The translations under genes and the position numbers were made by a program. The notes below the pieces were generated by a model, which had not been told where the DNA came from, ran no database searches, and saw only the letters and a program-made list of their open reading frames with translations. A DNA stretch of 64,000 bases. It comes from Jackrogersella multiformis (taxonomy: Eukaryota; Ascomycota; Sordariomycetes; Xylariales; Hypoxylaceae). Below are positions 37,444 to 49,390 of this stretch, in pieces. The stretch lies in NCBI GenBank assembly GCA_902806575.1, contig CADCXD010000009.1:1116001-1180000 (forward strand). The letters run 5' to 3'. Position 1 is the first letter of the stretch. Each line of letters begins with the position of its first letter.

Positions 37444-39772
37444 ATGGCGGTAATCGGAACCAAGGAGCATCATGTTGACCCCCGTTTGGCTAACATCGCT
37501 CAAACAGACACTAAGAATTGGTACCAAAAACCCAACCTACGAGCACTTTACCTAGTCAGTCAATTCTTCGAGCTTGAGCAATTCTCTGTCTCCCTTTACT
37601 TCTTATCCTCTCCTCTCCTTTTGAATTCATGCAGTCCCGTTGCCAAAACAACTTACACCAGAGTCACTTAGTTTTGGTGTACTTCTTGAACAGCCTTCAC
37701 GGTATTCTCTGACATATTATGGCAGATATTGATTCCCTGTGCACTGGGAGTTGAATGGACATCGGGTTTTGATTCTTCGATGATGAATTCTCTGCAAGCT
37801 GTGTCATCATGGGTTGAATGTGCGATGTCGCCTCTTTCTTTATTTTTATTTTTGGCATATTTTGCTGATATTAGGTCAAAGACTTCGACAGCCCTACTGA
37901 GGGTCGACTTGGCCTATTAAATGCTATGTATTCTCTTGGGGCTCTAATGGCAATTCCTTTTGTCCCTACAGTGTCCCAGTATCTTGGTCGCCGCTGGTCT
38001 ATAATGGCAGCATCATTGATCTTGTGCCTGGGTGCCGGACTCCAGGTAATGAGATTTTTGTACCTTTTCGTTCCCTCCCACTGTATCTTCCCTCTTAGAT
38101 ACTACCAGTCCCATGGTAGCATGTCTGACGTTGTCGTTTTAGGCCGGGTCTCGGAATAGTGACATGTTCCTCGTCTCTCGGTGGGTTCTGGGATTCGGCA
38201 TTCCCCTAGCTATCGTGAACGCGTCCTCGCTTATTGGGGAGCTAGCCTACGAGAAAGAGAGATCTACAATGACGTCTCTGTTCAGTGCTTCCTGGCATGT
38301 CGGTGCTATTATTGCTGCCGGTGTCACATATGGAACATTTCAAATGAGCAGCACATGGGCTTGGAGGTTACCATCTCTCTTGCAGTTGGTACCTAGCTTC
38401 TGTCAGATCTGCTTCATCCCATTTTGTCCGGAGAGCCCACGGTTTTTAATTTCAGCTGACCGGGCCGACGAAGCATATGCCATCCTCAAAAAATATCACA
38501 GTGAAGGAGACAACGGAGAAGAGTTTGTTCGCCTCGAGTTTGCGCAGATTCAGAGTACCATTTCCCAGGAGAAGGAGACGGCCAAGGCATTTGTATGGGC
38601 TGATGTTTACCGGTGTGTGCTCCTATTTGGTCCTCAACCTACGAACGTGGTCCTAATATTATATAAAAGTGATCCTCCGATGAGACGCCGATTTCTCCTT
38701 GCCGGCATTGTCGGGTTCTTTACGCAGTGGAGCGGCAATGGGCTGCTTAGCTTTTATAGGTGAGTGCAACTCGCACCAGGCCGTGGATCTGGACCGTTCA
38801 CCCCATATGTTCAGACTGCCTCGATTGTGTAGCATACTGACGCCCGCATAGTAGGTTAAATGACTATCCCGTCCTGAGGCCTGACCCCTATTCATCACCG
38901 CGATCTGTTTATGCATGATCCACGTTCCGCCGCCCCGAAGCAAATATATATTTCCACGACTAGGCGTATCTATTTCAGTATGTTAACACGTTGTAGTGAA
39001 GAAGATCTTGAATCTCGTCGGCATCGCGGACAATCGCACTGTGCAGAAAATCATCCTCGGCAACACATGTTGGGGGTTGATAAATGCTGTGCCCATCGCC
39101 ATAATTGTACCACGCTTTCGTCGCCGTGTTATGTTTCTGACGTGTACTATCGGCACGGCAGTCGTCTATACCGTATGGACTATAGCCTCAGCACGATTCG
39201 CCATTGAGAACACGGCAACGGCTGCTATTCCAGTCTTGGTATTCATTTTTGTCTACTCCCCTGTGAGTTAACCCCCGTCTCATATGTGATTTGAGAGTAA
39301 GACTGATGAGCTCATAGTTCTATAACATCGGATGGAACTCATTGGTATACACGTATAGTAAGCTGATCGTAAAGGTTGGAGTATTATATCAACTAGCGAA
39401 TTCTGACCACGGGTGTTTGCAGTGGTGGAGATATTTCCATACCAACAACGAGCCAAAGGTATCGCGGTTCAGCAGCTGACGGTTCGCTTCGCCGTTTTTT
39501 TCAACACATACGTGAATCCAATAGCGCTGGATCGAATTGGTTGGAAGTATTATTTAGTTTACTGCGCATGGATCGTGGTTGAGATTGCGACGGTGTACTT
39601 CCTATTTCCAGAGACGTATAACCGAACACTTGAAGAGCTCTCCTTCATATTTGAAGGCAAGGAGGTCCAAGATAAGGTACAAAACAACGTCAATAAGCAG
39701 CTGGAGCTGGAGATAATCGAGCACAATGCCATAGCCAAGAACATAGAGAGAGGCCCGGTGGGAACTCCATAG
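37444..39772 (+). CDS. MFS sugar transporter, probably frameshifted at one splice site
   Basis: Exons: 37,444-37,554; 37,726-37,812; 37,875-38,045; 38,143-38,612; 38,670-38,759; 38,997-39,262; 39,318-39,357; 39,423-39,772. The product would be about 527 aa with twelve membrane segments. Family motifs are all present: GVEWTSGFDSSMMNSLQ in TM1, the YLGRRWS loop, PESPRF after TM6, FFTQWSGNGLLSFY in TM7, FPYQQRAKG and the closing PETYNRTLEEL. This is the fungal hexose/lactose-permease-like branch of the sugar porter family, a proton symporter of the plasma membrane. Exon 5 ends in phase 2 at its only good donor (GTGAGT at 38,760), but exon 6 needs phase 1, so the spliced sum is 1,585 nt, one base too many. 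The exon 2 donor (GTTGAA) is also poor. Likely a recent pseudogene, unless a microexon rescues it. Confidence 0.8.
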
Positions 39773-40854
39773 GATGACGATCCCAACCTAGGTAGGGGTC
39801 TCGAGTCGGAGATAAGGTCTTACATGAACAAGGGCAGGGTAGAGACTTAGACCGTAAGAGATAGGCTCATATACTCTCTTCGATCTAGCGGCTTAAGCAT
39901 AGCCAATTAGATGGGTTGCGGATCTTATATAGTAGGGTTAAATCGGACTTGGGCGCCCTTTTTAGTAGTTATCAACCGGGTGTTAGGGTACTCAAGTTGT
40001 TCGCCAAGTGATCTTTTTATTCCGGGGGGTTCTTTTTATTTTTATTTTATTTTCCCCCCCTTCCATTCAATAAAAACCCCCTTAAATTTTCATGCTTTCT
40101 TACCAGATATACTATGCCAAGATTATATTTTATTGGTGCGAAAGCCCTCCGATCCGCCCTTAGCCCCTCGTTCGATCTGTCGAGGATGGTCCTTATCGTC
40201 AAGAATCGGCGATGGGATGGCTTGACTTGATCCTGATATCCTACTAAATCTCCCAAGGACGTGCTTTATATTCTTCATAGCCTTGAGGCATAGGTCGTTG
40301 GCATCCCGGTACACTACACAACCGGCTCTCGTGGCTAGCTCCGCATTCGCCTTGAATAATTAAGAATTACATAGTGTAGTAGGGGCGCAAATGTAATCTA
40401 GAACATCCTAGTTCGAAGCCAGAATGGAGTGATAAGGCCTGTAAGGATATTATCTCATCTGATTTGCTGTAAGTCGTTACGGACCAATGCCAGCACGAGC
40501 TGACATCTTCACGCTCCCCGACTAGCTGGGATCCTGTTTTTCTCTTTCCCATCGAGTGCTCGCGTGTCATATATCTTCATACCTTCTTCGCCTTACCTAG
40601 CGTGTATTTCTTGCGTGCCGAGGGTCGATATTCTATATATATCTTACCTTCGACGGTTCATCTCCCCGGCAAGTTCTAAATGTTCCCGTGAACATACTAG
40701 TATCCGTGGCACAGTCGTCAAGAGCCAGAGTCGGCTGAATCGCCGAGCTATTGACTCCTAGTCCTAGTTCGAATCTGCGAAGAGCGGATTACCTAGCTAG
40801 ACTTCTAACCCTCCCTAGAAGTTTTATTGCCGCTGCCGAGATCTCCTTGTCAAT
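39773..40854. other. Intergenic stretch, no gene recognised
   Basis: Short ORFs on both strands (up to about 100 codons) have no family features and overlap each other. Words such as CTAGTTCGAA and TCGAATCT recur loosely, so a decayed transposon cannot be excluded. The last part holds the azgA promoter. There is a T-rich, then C-rich tract near 40,030-40,065. Confidence 0.5.
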
Positions 40855-42968
40855 ATGGCTTGGGTTCATAATATCAACACTAAGGTCGCGAAGAGCCCGG
40901 TTGGACGATGGTTCCAGCTCGAGGGATCCGGTCACGTATGTTGATTATACACTCCCTGCGTGATATCCAATTCGAATCTTGATCGCTGACAAGCTCCCCC
41001 TTCTACCGGCATATAGCCCAAGGAACGGAAGGGTTCTTACTTCTTTACCGAGATACGTGCTGGAGTTGCTTCATTTTTCGCTATGGCCTACATTATCGCG
41101 GTCAATTCTAGCATCGTAGCTGACACTGGTGGTATGCGTCCCTTACCGGTTCTACCACCCTATTGATGTATGGAGTGCTGATAACCGCGAAAAGGCACTT
41201 GTGTCTGCAACGGTGGATCCGGCGATCCATTCTGTAAGGTGAATGAGGAGTACCTATTGTGTGCTGCTGAAGTCAAGCGTGATCTTGTCACCGCGACAGC
41301 TGCTATCTCTGCGCTGTCATCGTTCTGCATGGGCTTGTTTGCAAATCTGTGAGCATCCCCCCCCCCCAAAAGGCTCTCCTTTCAGGCTGCGCATTACAGG
41401 ACTTAGCTGATATGCCCCCTCCGTAGCCCTGTCTCTTTGGCTCCCGGCATGGGTCTGAATGCGTATTTTGCGTACACCGTGGTTGGGGTTCACGGCGATG
41501 GCGCTGTCCCTTACTCTGTAGCTCTGACAGCAATATTTGTTGAAGGATGGGTCTTTTTTGCCCTCGCTCTCCTTGGTCTCCGTCAGTGGCTCGCACGGGC
41601 TATTCCGCGGTCCATCAAGCTTGCTACGAGCGTAGGTATCGGCCTCTTCCTAACCCTGATTGGTTTTACATATAGTGAGGGTATTGGTCTCCTGACAGGT
41701 GCCCAATCTACGCCGCTTGAATTGGCCGGTTGCACGTCTGACCTGCTAGACCCCATCACTGGGCTTTGCCCCGACGGCGCAAAGATGCGCAGCCCGACAT
41801 TGTGGATTGGGATATTTTGTGGTGGCGTGTTCACTGTGCTACTCATGATGTATCGTGTCAAGGGCGCTATAATAGCTGGTATTCTTCTCGTCAGCATTAT
41901 CTCGTGGCCACGGGGAACTTCTGTCACCTACTTCCCACACACGACCGTGGGCGACGACGCATTCGACTTCTTTAAGCAGGTGGTTGGCTTCCACAAGATT
42001 ACCAGAACTCTCACAGTCCAGCGCTGGGACATATCCGAATACGGCGGGCAGTTCGGCTTGGCATTTATCACCTTTCTCTACGTGGATATCCTCGATTGTA
42101 CGGGAACTTTGTATTCGATGGCACGGTTTGCGAATGTTATCGATCCTGTCACGGAAGATTTTGAGGGCTCAACCATCGCATACATGGTTGACGCCATCGG
42201 CATCTCTATTGGGTCACTTTTAGGATGCCCGCCTGTTACTGCTTTCATCGAGAGTGGTGCAGGTATTTCCGAGGGAGGTCGAACCGGGATTACCTCGATG
42301 ACGACGGGCCTGTGCTTCTTCATCTCCATATTCTTTGCGCCGATATTTGCCTCCATCCCGCCATGGGCTACGGGGTGTGTCTTGGTCTTGGTTGGGTCGA
42401 TGATGATGCAGGCAGTGACTGAGATCAACTGGAGATACATAGGCGATGCCGTGCCTGCTGTGAGTATCAGAATTGTCTCTATTTTTCTCTCTCGTGCCCA
42501 CGAGGAACCTTTTCCTTTGCCACCCTCATCCTGTAAACATCGCTTAACCCTCTCGGTAAACCGCTGAGTTTCCTAGATAGTTGCTGACCTCGGATGCAAC
42601 AGTTCGTGACCATCTGCGCAATGCCTTTCACATACAGTATTGCTGACGGACTTATCGCTGGCATTTGCTTGTACATCACGCTCAATACGACAGTCTGGTT
42701 GATCGAGAAGATGTCAGGAGGACGGATTGTCCCACCTAACAAATCCGAAAAGGATCAATGGACTTGGCGAGTACGCGGTGGTATATTGCCGCCGTGGCTG
42801 GTCCGGCTTTCTACAGGTAAAAGGGATTTTTGGCGAAATGACCTTCCTGTCACTGCATCAGCTTCAGATGTCCTAGGCGAGGAGGATATGACGAAGACGA
42901 ATTCGAAGAACTCCACGAACGGTCGCCTTGAAGCTGTCCCTCTTCAGGGCCAGGAAAAACCCCTTTAA
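40855..42968 (+). CDS. azgA: AzgA-type purine permease (adenine/guanine/hypoxanthine)
   Basis: Five exons: 40,855-40,935; 41,017-41,131; 41,195-41,348; 41,427-42,459; 42,603-42,968. They join in phase to 582 aa, close to the 580 aa of Aspergillus nidulans AzgA. The first exon opens MAWVHNINTKVAKSPVGRWF, then LEGSGH, followed by PKERKGSYFFTEIRAGVASF, the typical start. Signature motifs are AYIIAVNSSIVADTGG, APGMGLNAYFAYTVVG and FIESGAGISEGGRTGITS. AzgA is a plasma-membrane proton symporter for hypoxanthine, adenine and guanine, feeding purine salvage and use as a nitrogen source. All introns have GT..AG ends; intron 3 begins GTGAGC followed by a run of about twelve C. The cytoplasmic C-terminal tail is intact. 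No sign of damage, unlike the neighbouring sugar transporter. Confidence 0.92.
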
Positions 42969-43594
42969 ATGCTAATGAAAAAGCGTAGATTTGGCGTTTC
43001 TGACGCGACCCTAGGTTACCTTCTGGATCTTTCGTGGAATTCTTTGGATATACCTATCCTTTATCTTGAATATTTAGAATTTATACCTAGGTATATTTAC
43101 CAACAATATGATCGCCTAGCGTTATGAGCTTACTAGCTATATAAGGCCTCAAGCTATTGAAGTGCCGTCGGCTAAGCCCAGTGTGGCAGCTGATCAACCT
43201 CAAAATGGACTCACATAGTGAATTAGGTCGTGAAGTACGAGAAGTACGATTTCTTCTTAGTTAGGACGCATTCCGGATCGGAAAATTGGGACACGGAGCT
43301 ATTTATGTGAGTACTTGTAGTCCTAAGGAGGTCATATAAGGTATATGACGCAGTACTTTAGAACTCTACGTGATATGAGCGCAAACGGCGTAACTTAAGA
43401 GCTCGTCTACCGGTCAGATACTAATGTCCCACTGGAGCAATAAACCAAAAAAAAAGAAAAGGGGAAAAAACCGACCCTGTACATATACTCTAGTCGTTGT
43501 GCTGGAGCCCACATACAAATTCCCAACGCCGCCAGAAGTGACTAACAATCAATAAGCCTCTTAACCCCAGATAAATGCTGAAATATGTACCCGA
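42969..43594. other. Intergenic stretch between azgA and atg3
   Basis: Convergent 3' ends. It contains a few ACCTAGGT-type words near 43,010 and 43,085, and an A-rich tract near 43,447-43,465. No gene recognised. Confidence 0.5.
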
Positions 43595-44740
43595 CTACAC
43601 GCCCATAGTGAAATCATGCTCAATACCAGGGGTCACGCTAGCCATGAACTATATAATAATTAGCATATCCGACTTTCTTCTCGGGGAACGGACTGTATAC
43701 CTTGAGGAATACAACGAGGTATTGGTCAACCCGGATAGCTACCTCTTGGTCTTCTACCTCGACCTCCTCCCAGTCATCGTTGCTCGAATCAGCGGCCGCC
43801 TCGGCACTCTTGACATCCAACTTGTTGATCTCGTCTACGAGGCCCTCCATGCCGGGATCGTTTCCTACTACTTTCCCCGACTTCATCTTGTCACGTCTAA
43901 TCTTCAACGCGGCGTCCGCGCGGTCCAGAAGGGTTTTCATGACGGAAGCGTGCTTGCAGGGATGCACGCTGGCCATCTTGACGTTGTTGGCAAAGAAAGG
44001 AAAGTCTTCCAACGTCACCGTCTTGTCCTTGTAGTCGCCCACGATATCCTCCATCATAAGATGAGGGGCGAGGGGCTGGCCTTCGGAATAGCCTGACAGG
44101 TAGAGGCGGGGTGTTCGATAGTAAGGAGAGTACATGATGTAGAGGGTGTACGTGCGGCGAGCTCTATGAGTAGGGAGAAGTCAGCATTCAGAGGCCAAGA
44201 TGTATAGCGGCCAGACACTCACCCTGTCTTTTTATGCGCATCGGTATCTCGAATGATGGCCTCATCGTCGTCATCGTCTTCCATGTCTGGGATTTCATCA
44301 TCATCCTCTAGACTATCTCCTACGTTTCCCGCATCGTCAACGGTCCGAACATCCTTCGCCTTGAGCGGCTGCGAGCTGCTCAGGCCGCCAGTGCGCAGCC
44401 ATCCGTCGTCATCCGCGCGGCCCTTGGGATTGAAGTCGTCACCGTCACCAACGACTGCTTCCTCGTGTCCCGCATCCCCAGCAAAATCCTCATCGAGGCG
44501 ACGATTACAAGGCACGTTCCGAGTAACCAAGAACTGTTTCCCCGGCGGTAGGTAGCTTACACGCTTAGACTCGGAGTCTGCATCGGCCCAGGACCAAGTT
44601 GGAAACTTGAAGACGAGGTAGTCACCGGCCGCTTGGAACTCCTCCGGCGTGATCTGGCCCGTCTTTCGAAATGTCGATGTATGACTCACGGGAGTATACT
44701 TATCTCGGATAGTATTGACTGTCGAGTAGATGATATTCAT
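43595..44740 (-). CDS. atg3: Autophagy E2-like conjugating enzyme Atg3
   Basis: Three exons read on the minus strand: 44,740-44,223; 44,163-43,701; 43,648-43,595. They join to 344 aa. The N-terminus, IIYSTVNTIRDKYTPVSHTS, is the membrane-sensing amphipathic start typical of Atg3. A central acidic low-complexity region (about residues 140-168, rich in D and E) is the flexible insert. The catalytic HPC motif has its cysteine at about residue 242, within KMASVHPCKHASVMK. The last exon, FMASVTPGIEHDFTMGV, completes the fold and would be missed by ORF calling. Atg3 accepts Atg8 from Atg7 and transfers it to phosphatidylethanolamine for autophagosome growth. Introns are 59 and 52 nt. It lies head to head with eL37, about 1 kb apart. 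Confidence 0.95.
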
Positions 44741-44930
44741 CTTCGCCGAACGTTCCCTAGGTATTAGCCGTACACGAGTATGTTGGCGCTTCGTTGAATA
44801 TTATTAATAAATGAACCAGGACAAAGGTATTTCTGCTCTTGCGACTAAACTAGACAATGCAGGGTGGGAGTAGGAATAAGTAGTAAATGTGTAGAAGTAG
44901 AGAAGTAGAAGCGTAAGTCGAAGTAGAGGT

Positions 44931-44960
44931 AAAGGAAAGGAAAGGAAAGGAAAGGAAAGG
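44931..44960 (+). repeat. AAAGG microsatellite, 6 units
   Basis: Perfect tandem AAAGG repeats about 190-220 bases upstream of the atg3 start codon. Confidence 0.85.
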
Positions 44961-45292
44961 AATATGAGAGTTGTTTGTGACGTGCAGGAAGATATCTGTA
45001 AGATTAAGAAATTGGTAGCGACCGGCACTTGAAGAAGTATGGAAGAAAATGGATAACTACCTAAAGTAGATATATATTTTATAGGCTGGAATATGATGGT
45101 GAGATACCTCTAAAGCAGGTAGGGAATAGGCAACCTTTTAGATGGAAGTAGCCTTCATGGATTTATTTATTAGACAGATCCCTAATTACGCTTTCCGTCA
45201 CATGGGCGCGAGGCACAGGGACAAGCAAGCAAGATTCATGACAATGACAGCTGAGGGGAGGGGCAGCTTCCGACCATTCTCTAGTACCTGCG

Positions 45293-45415
45293 TACCTACC
45301 TAGGTAAGGTACATGTAGGTAAGTACATACCTAGTAGGGCTCCATCCATTCTTGTCTCTATTATCTTATCTTATCAACGATACCTAGGTACGTACACTAG
45401 CTAGGTAAGCATATC
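45293..45415. repeat. Cluster of CCTAGGTA palindromic words
   Basis: Contains TACCTACCTAGGTAAGGTAC, ATGTAGGTAAGTACATACCT and ATACCTAGGTACGTACAC. The same words recur in most intergenic regions of the right half. Confidence 0.6.
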
Positions 45416-45782
45416 CCGTAAATGCATTGATATCTTTATCTTCAATTGGTGTTTATCCCGGTAAGGTATGCGGTAAAGAGAGATAACAAAATTTATCAGA
45501 GCTTAAGAACTTTTTAGGGCTGCCATCTCGGTTCCTTTTCGGATAATCACTCCTTGACTCCCCACGAAAATTGCGAAGCGAAAATTTCACACGGGGGACT
45601 CAGCAACTCCAATTACACCAATTACTACCTTAGTCCTAAATTGATACACAAACCTGCGAAACCTGCGAAACCTTCCCTCTCTACCTAGGATCACTTTGAA
45701 GGTACGAATATGTATCCAAATCATTTAATATTCACTACGACTTAATCATACTGACAATTATCGCGATAGTTTCGTTGCCAAA

Positions 45783-46375
45783 ATGAGTGCGTACCCCACC
45801 GTCGACACACCTAGATCCCGCTGCCAACGCTCGACTGACCTCGAATTATAGCCAAGGGAACTTCCAGCTTCGGAAAGCGTCACAACAAGACGCACACTCT
45901 GTGCCGACGATGTGGTCAGTAAAAATCTAGAATTTAAAAACATCACCCAACCCTCGGGGATAACGTGGGCCGCAATCAATGCGTAATGCGCAACCAGATT
46001 CGGACACGCTCTCCACCTCAATTATTGTGGTGATGGTGCCGGCTGACAGATATATTCATAGGACGCCGCTCTCTTCACATCCAGAAGCACACCTGCTCCT
46101 CATGCGGATACCCGGCCGCTAAGACTCGAAAGTGTACGTGAGATCCCGCCGCTACAGACGAGGCTTTATATCGAAGAATGGACATGATAGACTATCTATG
46201 CTATAATTGTACAGTGCTGATTCTAACAATCACAGACAACTGGAGCGAGAAGGCCAAGCGCCGAAAGACCGTCGGTACCGGCCGCATGCGATATCTCAAG
46301 GACGTCTCTCGCAGATTCAAGAACGGCTTCCGAACCGGTGTACCTAAGGATGCGCGAGGTCCAGCTCCGAAATAA
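45783..46375 (+). CDS. 60S ribosomal protein eL37
   Basis: Four exons: 45,783-45,786; 45,852-45,914; 46,062-46,133; 46,236-46,375. They join to 92 aa, the normal length. The product starts MTKGTSSFGKRHNKTHTLCR and contains the zinc-binding pattern CRRCG (about residues 19-23) and CSSCG (about 34-38), then NWSEKAKRRKTVGTGRMRYL. The first exon is only four bases (ATGA), so the start codon is split from the rest by a 65-nt intron. This intron-in-the-start arrangement is common in fungal ribosomal protein genes. eL37 is a structural protein bound to the large-subunit rRNA. Introns are 65, 147 and 102 nt with GT..AG ends. Confidence 0.95.
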
Positions 46376-46764
46376 GGCCGCGAATTAGGGACTGATGGAT
46401 GATGGGTGATGGCAGTGGCATGGCAGGGGAACGGTGTTTCTGACATTTGGACTGGCTCATCATGAACTCGTACATCTCTGAGTTCGGCGGAAATGTTATG
46501 TTAGAACATTTCCGACCAAAAATGGCATTATGACTTGACAAACTCCACGGCTTCCTTTGATTACCTACCATGATATTTCTACTTTATGATGATTATGATG
46601 ATACTCATGTCTCGGCTTTAAGGGTGCCGGGTATCGAATACCTACGCGAGGAAACTAGACTATCCATGTAGACTATCCATATCGCTAATTGCCTACCTAG
46701 GTGCCCAGATAGGTAGGCATTCGTTTACATGGGCAAAGCCACGCCATAGTAGAGTGACGAGTAC
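46376..46764. other. Intergenic between eL37 and elp6 (convergent)
   Basis: Holds both 3' regions and a palindromic TACCTAGG cluster near 46,690-46,718. No gene recognised. Confidence 0.5.
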
Positions 46765-47708
46765 TCACTGGCCTCTTTCAAATACTCGCACTCCGCCATC
46801 ACCAGCTACGAAGTATAGCAATTCCTGTTCCTCTACCACCTTATCAATGCCATCATTTCCACCACCCGGCGTGATTCTTAAAACTCCGCTTACGTCTCTT
46901 GCCGTGCCCGTATCCAGCATCCTCAAGCTGGCCACAAGGTGGGCATCATGGGCTAAGGACACAGCGAGTGCTGCGTGCTCCTTCTCTAAGGATGTCGTTT
47001 GTGATGATATCAATGGTTCGTCTGCAGAAACGGTGACAATAGATGAATGTACTTTCTATTATGGACCTATGATTAACATTTGATATAGCCCGGAGGCAAC
47101 ATGGCATATGAGACATGCATGTCCCGGGCACTTACCTCACGAATATCAAGTAATGCCTCTCGCAATCCCTGGCTTGAAACTTCACCCCCAGAGGCAGCTA
47201 GTAGCACGTCCAACTGATCAACAATCAGGACTGTTCTATGTTCCAGAGCCGAACACTGGACCTGCGCCACAGTATCTAGAAGTTCTTTGTGTAGCTGCTG
47301 TAATGTAATGGTAGATAAAACTTTCCTTCCGGGAGGGTTTCCTGGCGAGTGCTTCGGGATTTGGCTATGTGATGCATGGAACAAGCCAATGAGACCGTCA
47401 ACAAAAACAAATTTGCCTTTGCTAGCTAGCACATCAAGGTCAACGCCAAGTTTTCCAGCACCCTCCTTCCAGAAAGCGTAATCCCGCAGGAAGCTGACAA
47501 GAACTACGCTGGTAGTGCCATCTATACTGGGTGGATCGATGACATCCTGCTTTAGTATGGGGTTAGACGGGGTCGAGAGTAGAGAATGCAGGTAGCGAAG
47601 GACAAGCCAGTTTGTAGTCGATCCCAAAACCCCTGTGAGAAGGACGAGTGATGTCTCAGGCGGTAGGTGGAGGTAGGTGTGTAGGAGGGGTGGAATTCGC
47701 GACGCCAT
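46765..47708 (-). CDS. elp6: Elongator complex subunit Elp6
   Basis: Two exons on the minus strand, 47,708-47,136 and 47,055-46,765, give 287 aa. The acceptor was chosen because it alone keeps the frame and restores the family segment KVHSSIVTVSADEPLISSQ across the junction; a more obvious CAG further on would shift the frame. Other family features are LVLLTGVLGSTTNWLVLRYL near the N-terminus, KFVFVDGLIGLF, TVLIVDQLDVLLA (a Walker-B-like strand without true ATPase motifs) and MLDTGTARDVSGVLRIT in the C-terminal half. Elp6 forms the Elp456 hexameric ring of Elongator, which modifies wobble uridines of tRNAs. The intron is 80 nt. Confidence 0.9.
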
Positions 47709-49390
47709 GAGATGCGGAGGTCACCAAATGAAGTCCTCAGCAGAGACTTCTACCACGCTACCGCACTACCACCTAACGTTGCCGACTGAATCTGGCAGAT
47801 CTGAAGTGTGTGGGGGTGTAAATTGGTTGACGATGTCACAATTGCCCAGGCAGCTAGGGTGCGGGTGTTGGTAGTTTGGATCCGCGCGCATCACTTTTGG
47901 AGGTCACAAACTGAGGAGACAAACGAGATAGGCGGAATTAGAATATTATAATTATACTAAGTACCTAGGTAATTATAGTCATAATCATACCTAATATACT
48001 TAGGTACCTATCATATTGAAGAAAATCGGGAAGTTCTTACCGGTGTAATGAGCAAACTTACACTAATAGAACAAGGATTGGGGCGGTATTTGTATGCATT
48101 ACCTAATACTACCTACCTAAGGTATCTATAAAACATTAAAAGGCTTTGGAACTTTTACTTTTATTACCTACCTACCCTAGGTTATGTACCTAGGTATGTA
48201 GGTAGTAATAACCTCGAAACTTATAACATTAAGATTGCAACTACTATTGTAACCACAGTTGCCTATTATTTATACCCTAGGTACCTAGGTACCTAAGGTA
48301 CATTAGAAATACGCTTAAGCCAAGTACCTATGTCATGACAAGACCCTGTGCAAATAGGATCTTTAAGTTACCTACACGAGTGTAGGTATCTAGGTAGGTA
48401 CTTAGGTACCTTCGTCATAGTGCATCTTTAGGACAATACACTAGAGGTCCATTTAATAGCCCTGTTCGAACCCCGCTGTCCCAACTTTGAGATTATAATG
48501 GCCCGTGGGGAGCGACTGCTGCACATTCATGATCGACATTTATTACTCCTCAGTGCTCTGAAGCATGTGAGACTCTGTGAGACTCTTCTTGTTAATCCCA
48601 CCAACGATAACCTCATAGACGATCGAACCGCAGGTTAAATTCCAAGGCGACTACACTAATCTATAGGTATGTGTATCAATATGGCATATCCCCGGCCCAA
48701 TCCAACCGCCCACAGATGCACATCACAGTAAGTTGCATGTGGGACTATGTGGAAGAGCCGCTTTGTTCTAGCGGCTGATGGCGACGAGTTGGTTAGTCTC
48801 ATGTGCCCATCTCCGCCTGACTATCTACAGCATACCCGGTAATGACGAGACACCATATATGGATATACTCTGTCATCTCATTGGCTTACCAGGGATCTTG
48901 TCTTTAGCACGCTATTCCGTCTAGGCAAATGCCTACCTGTAAATCCCTAACCCTTGGACGGTAGGTCACGTTTTGCTGTATGAAAGTGACTCCATATATC
49001 AGGATGCTACATAAGGAGATAGTCTTGATTTATTTATAAGACCATCCCTTTCCGTTCCTCTACGTTGGGTATCTTTGACATGACAGAATTCATGACAATC
49101 GAGTCCCTTTAAATCATCTTGAGTCTACACCTATCGCCGCCTTTTCTCAATACTTACCTATCCATAAGTACCTACCTACATGTACTTGGGCTACAGCTAG
49201 GCAGGTACCAAGTCGCGGCTCGAAGTCCAACTGACTGACCGCCCGTCAAGTGTGCTTATTTATCATAACCTGAAGTAATCACTTGCTTATAGGTCATGTG
49301 GTTTAGAAAACCTAGAGTCTGATCGTCTTTGCTAAGAATAAGTCGTTCTTTGAGTCGAGATTGTCTGTATTCGGGAGAACTCGGGAAATA
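47709..49390. other. Long intergenic region, upstream of elp6 and the MFS gene
   Basis: Divergent promoters. The dominant content is the palindrome cluster at 47,955-48,420. I see no convincing gene or tRNA. Confidence 0.5.
47955..48420. repeat. Densest cluster of CCTAGGTA palindromic words
   Basis: At least ten occurrences of ACCTAGGTA-like words in under 500 bases, including TACCTAGGTACCTAAGGTAC and GTACCTAGGTATGTAGGTAG. The unit is self-complementary, so runs of it can fold into hairpins on either strand. Confidence 0.65.

Larger units (their letters stand above)
44741..45782. promoter_or_regulatory. Shared upstream region of atg3 and eL37
   Basis: Bidirectional intergenic region of about 1.04 kb. 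It contains a pentanucleotide run, a cluster of CCTAGGTA-like words (45,293-45,415), and a direct repeat CCTGCGAAA CCTGCGAAA (about 45,653-45,671) followed by a pyrimidine-rich stretch, about 115 bases before the eL37 ATG. No gene recognised. Confidence 0.45.

Noticed and set aside
39911..40963. Several short overlapping ORFs between the sugar transporter and azgA
   Set aside because: No conserved motifs, overlapping on both strands; the last one covers the azgA first exon in another frame.
48466..48485. GTTCGAACCCC word resembling a tRNA B box
   Set aside because: No A box at the right distance upstream, and no acceptor stem can be paired.
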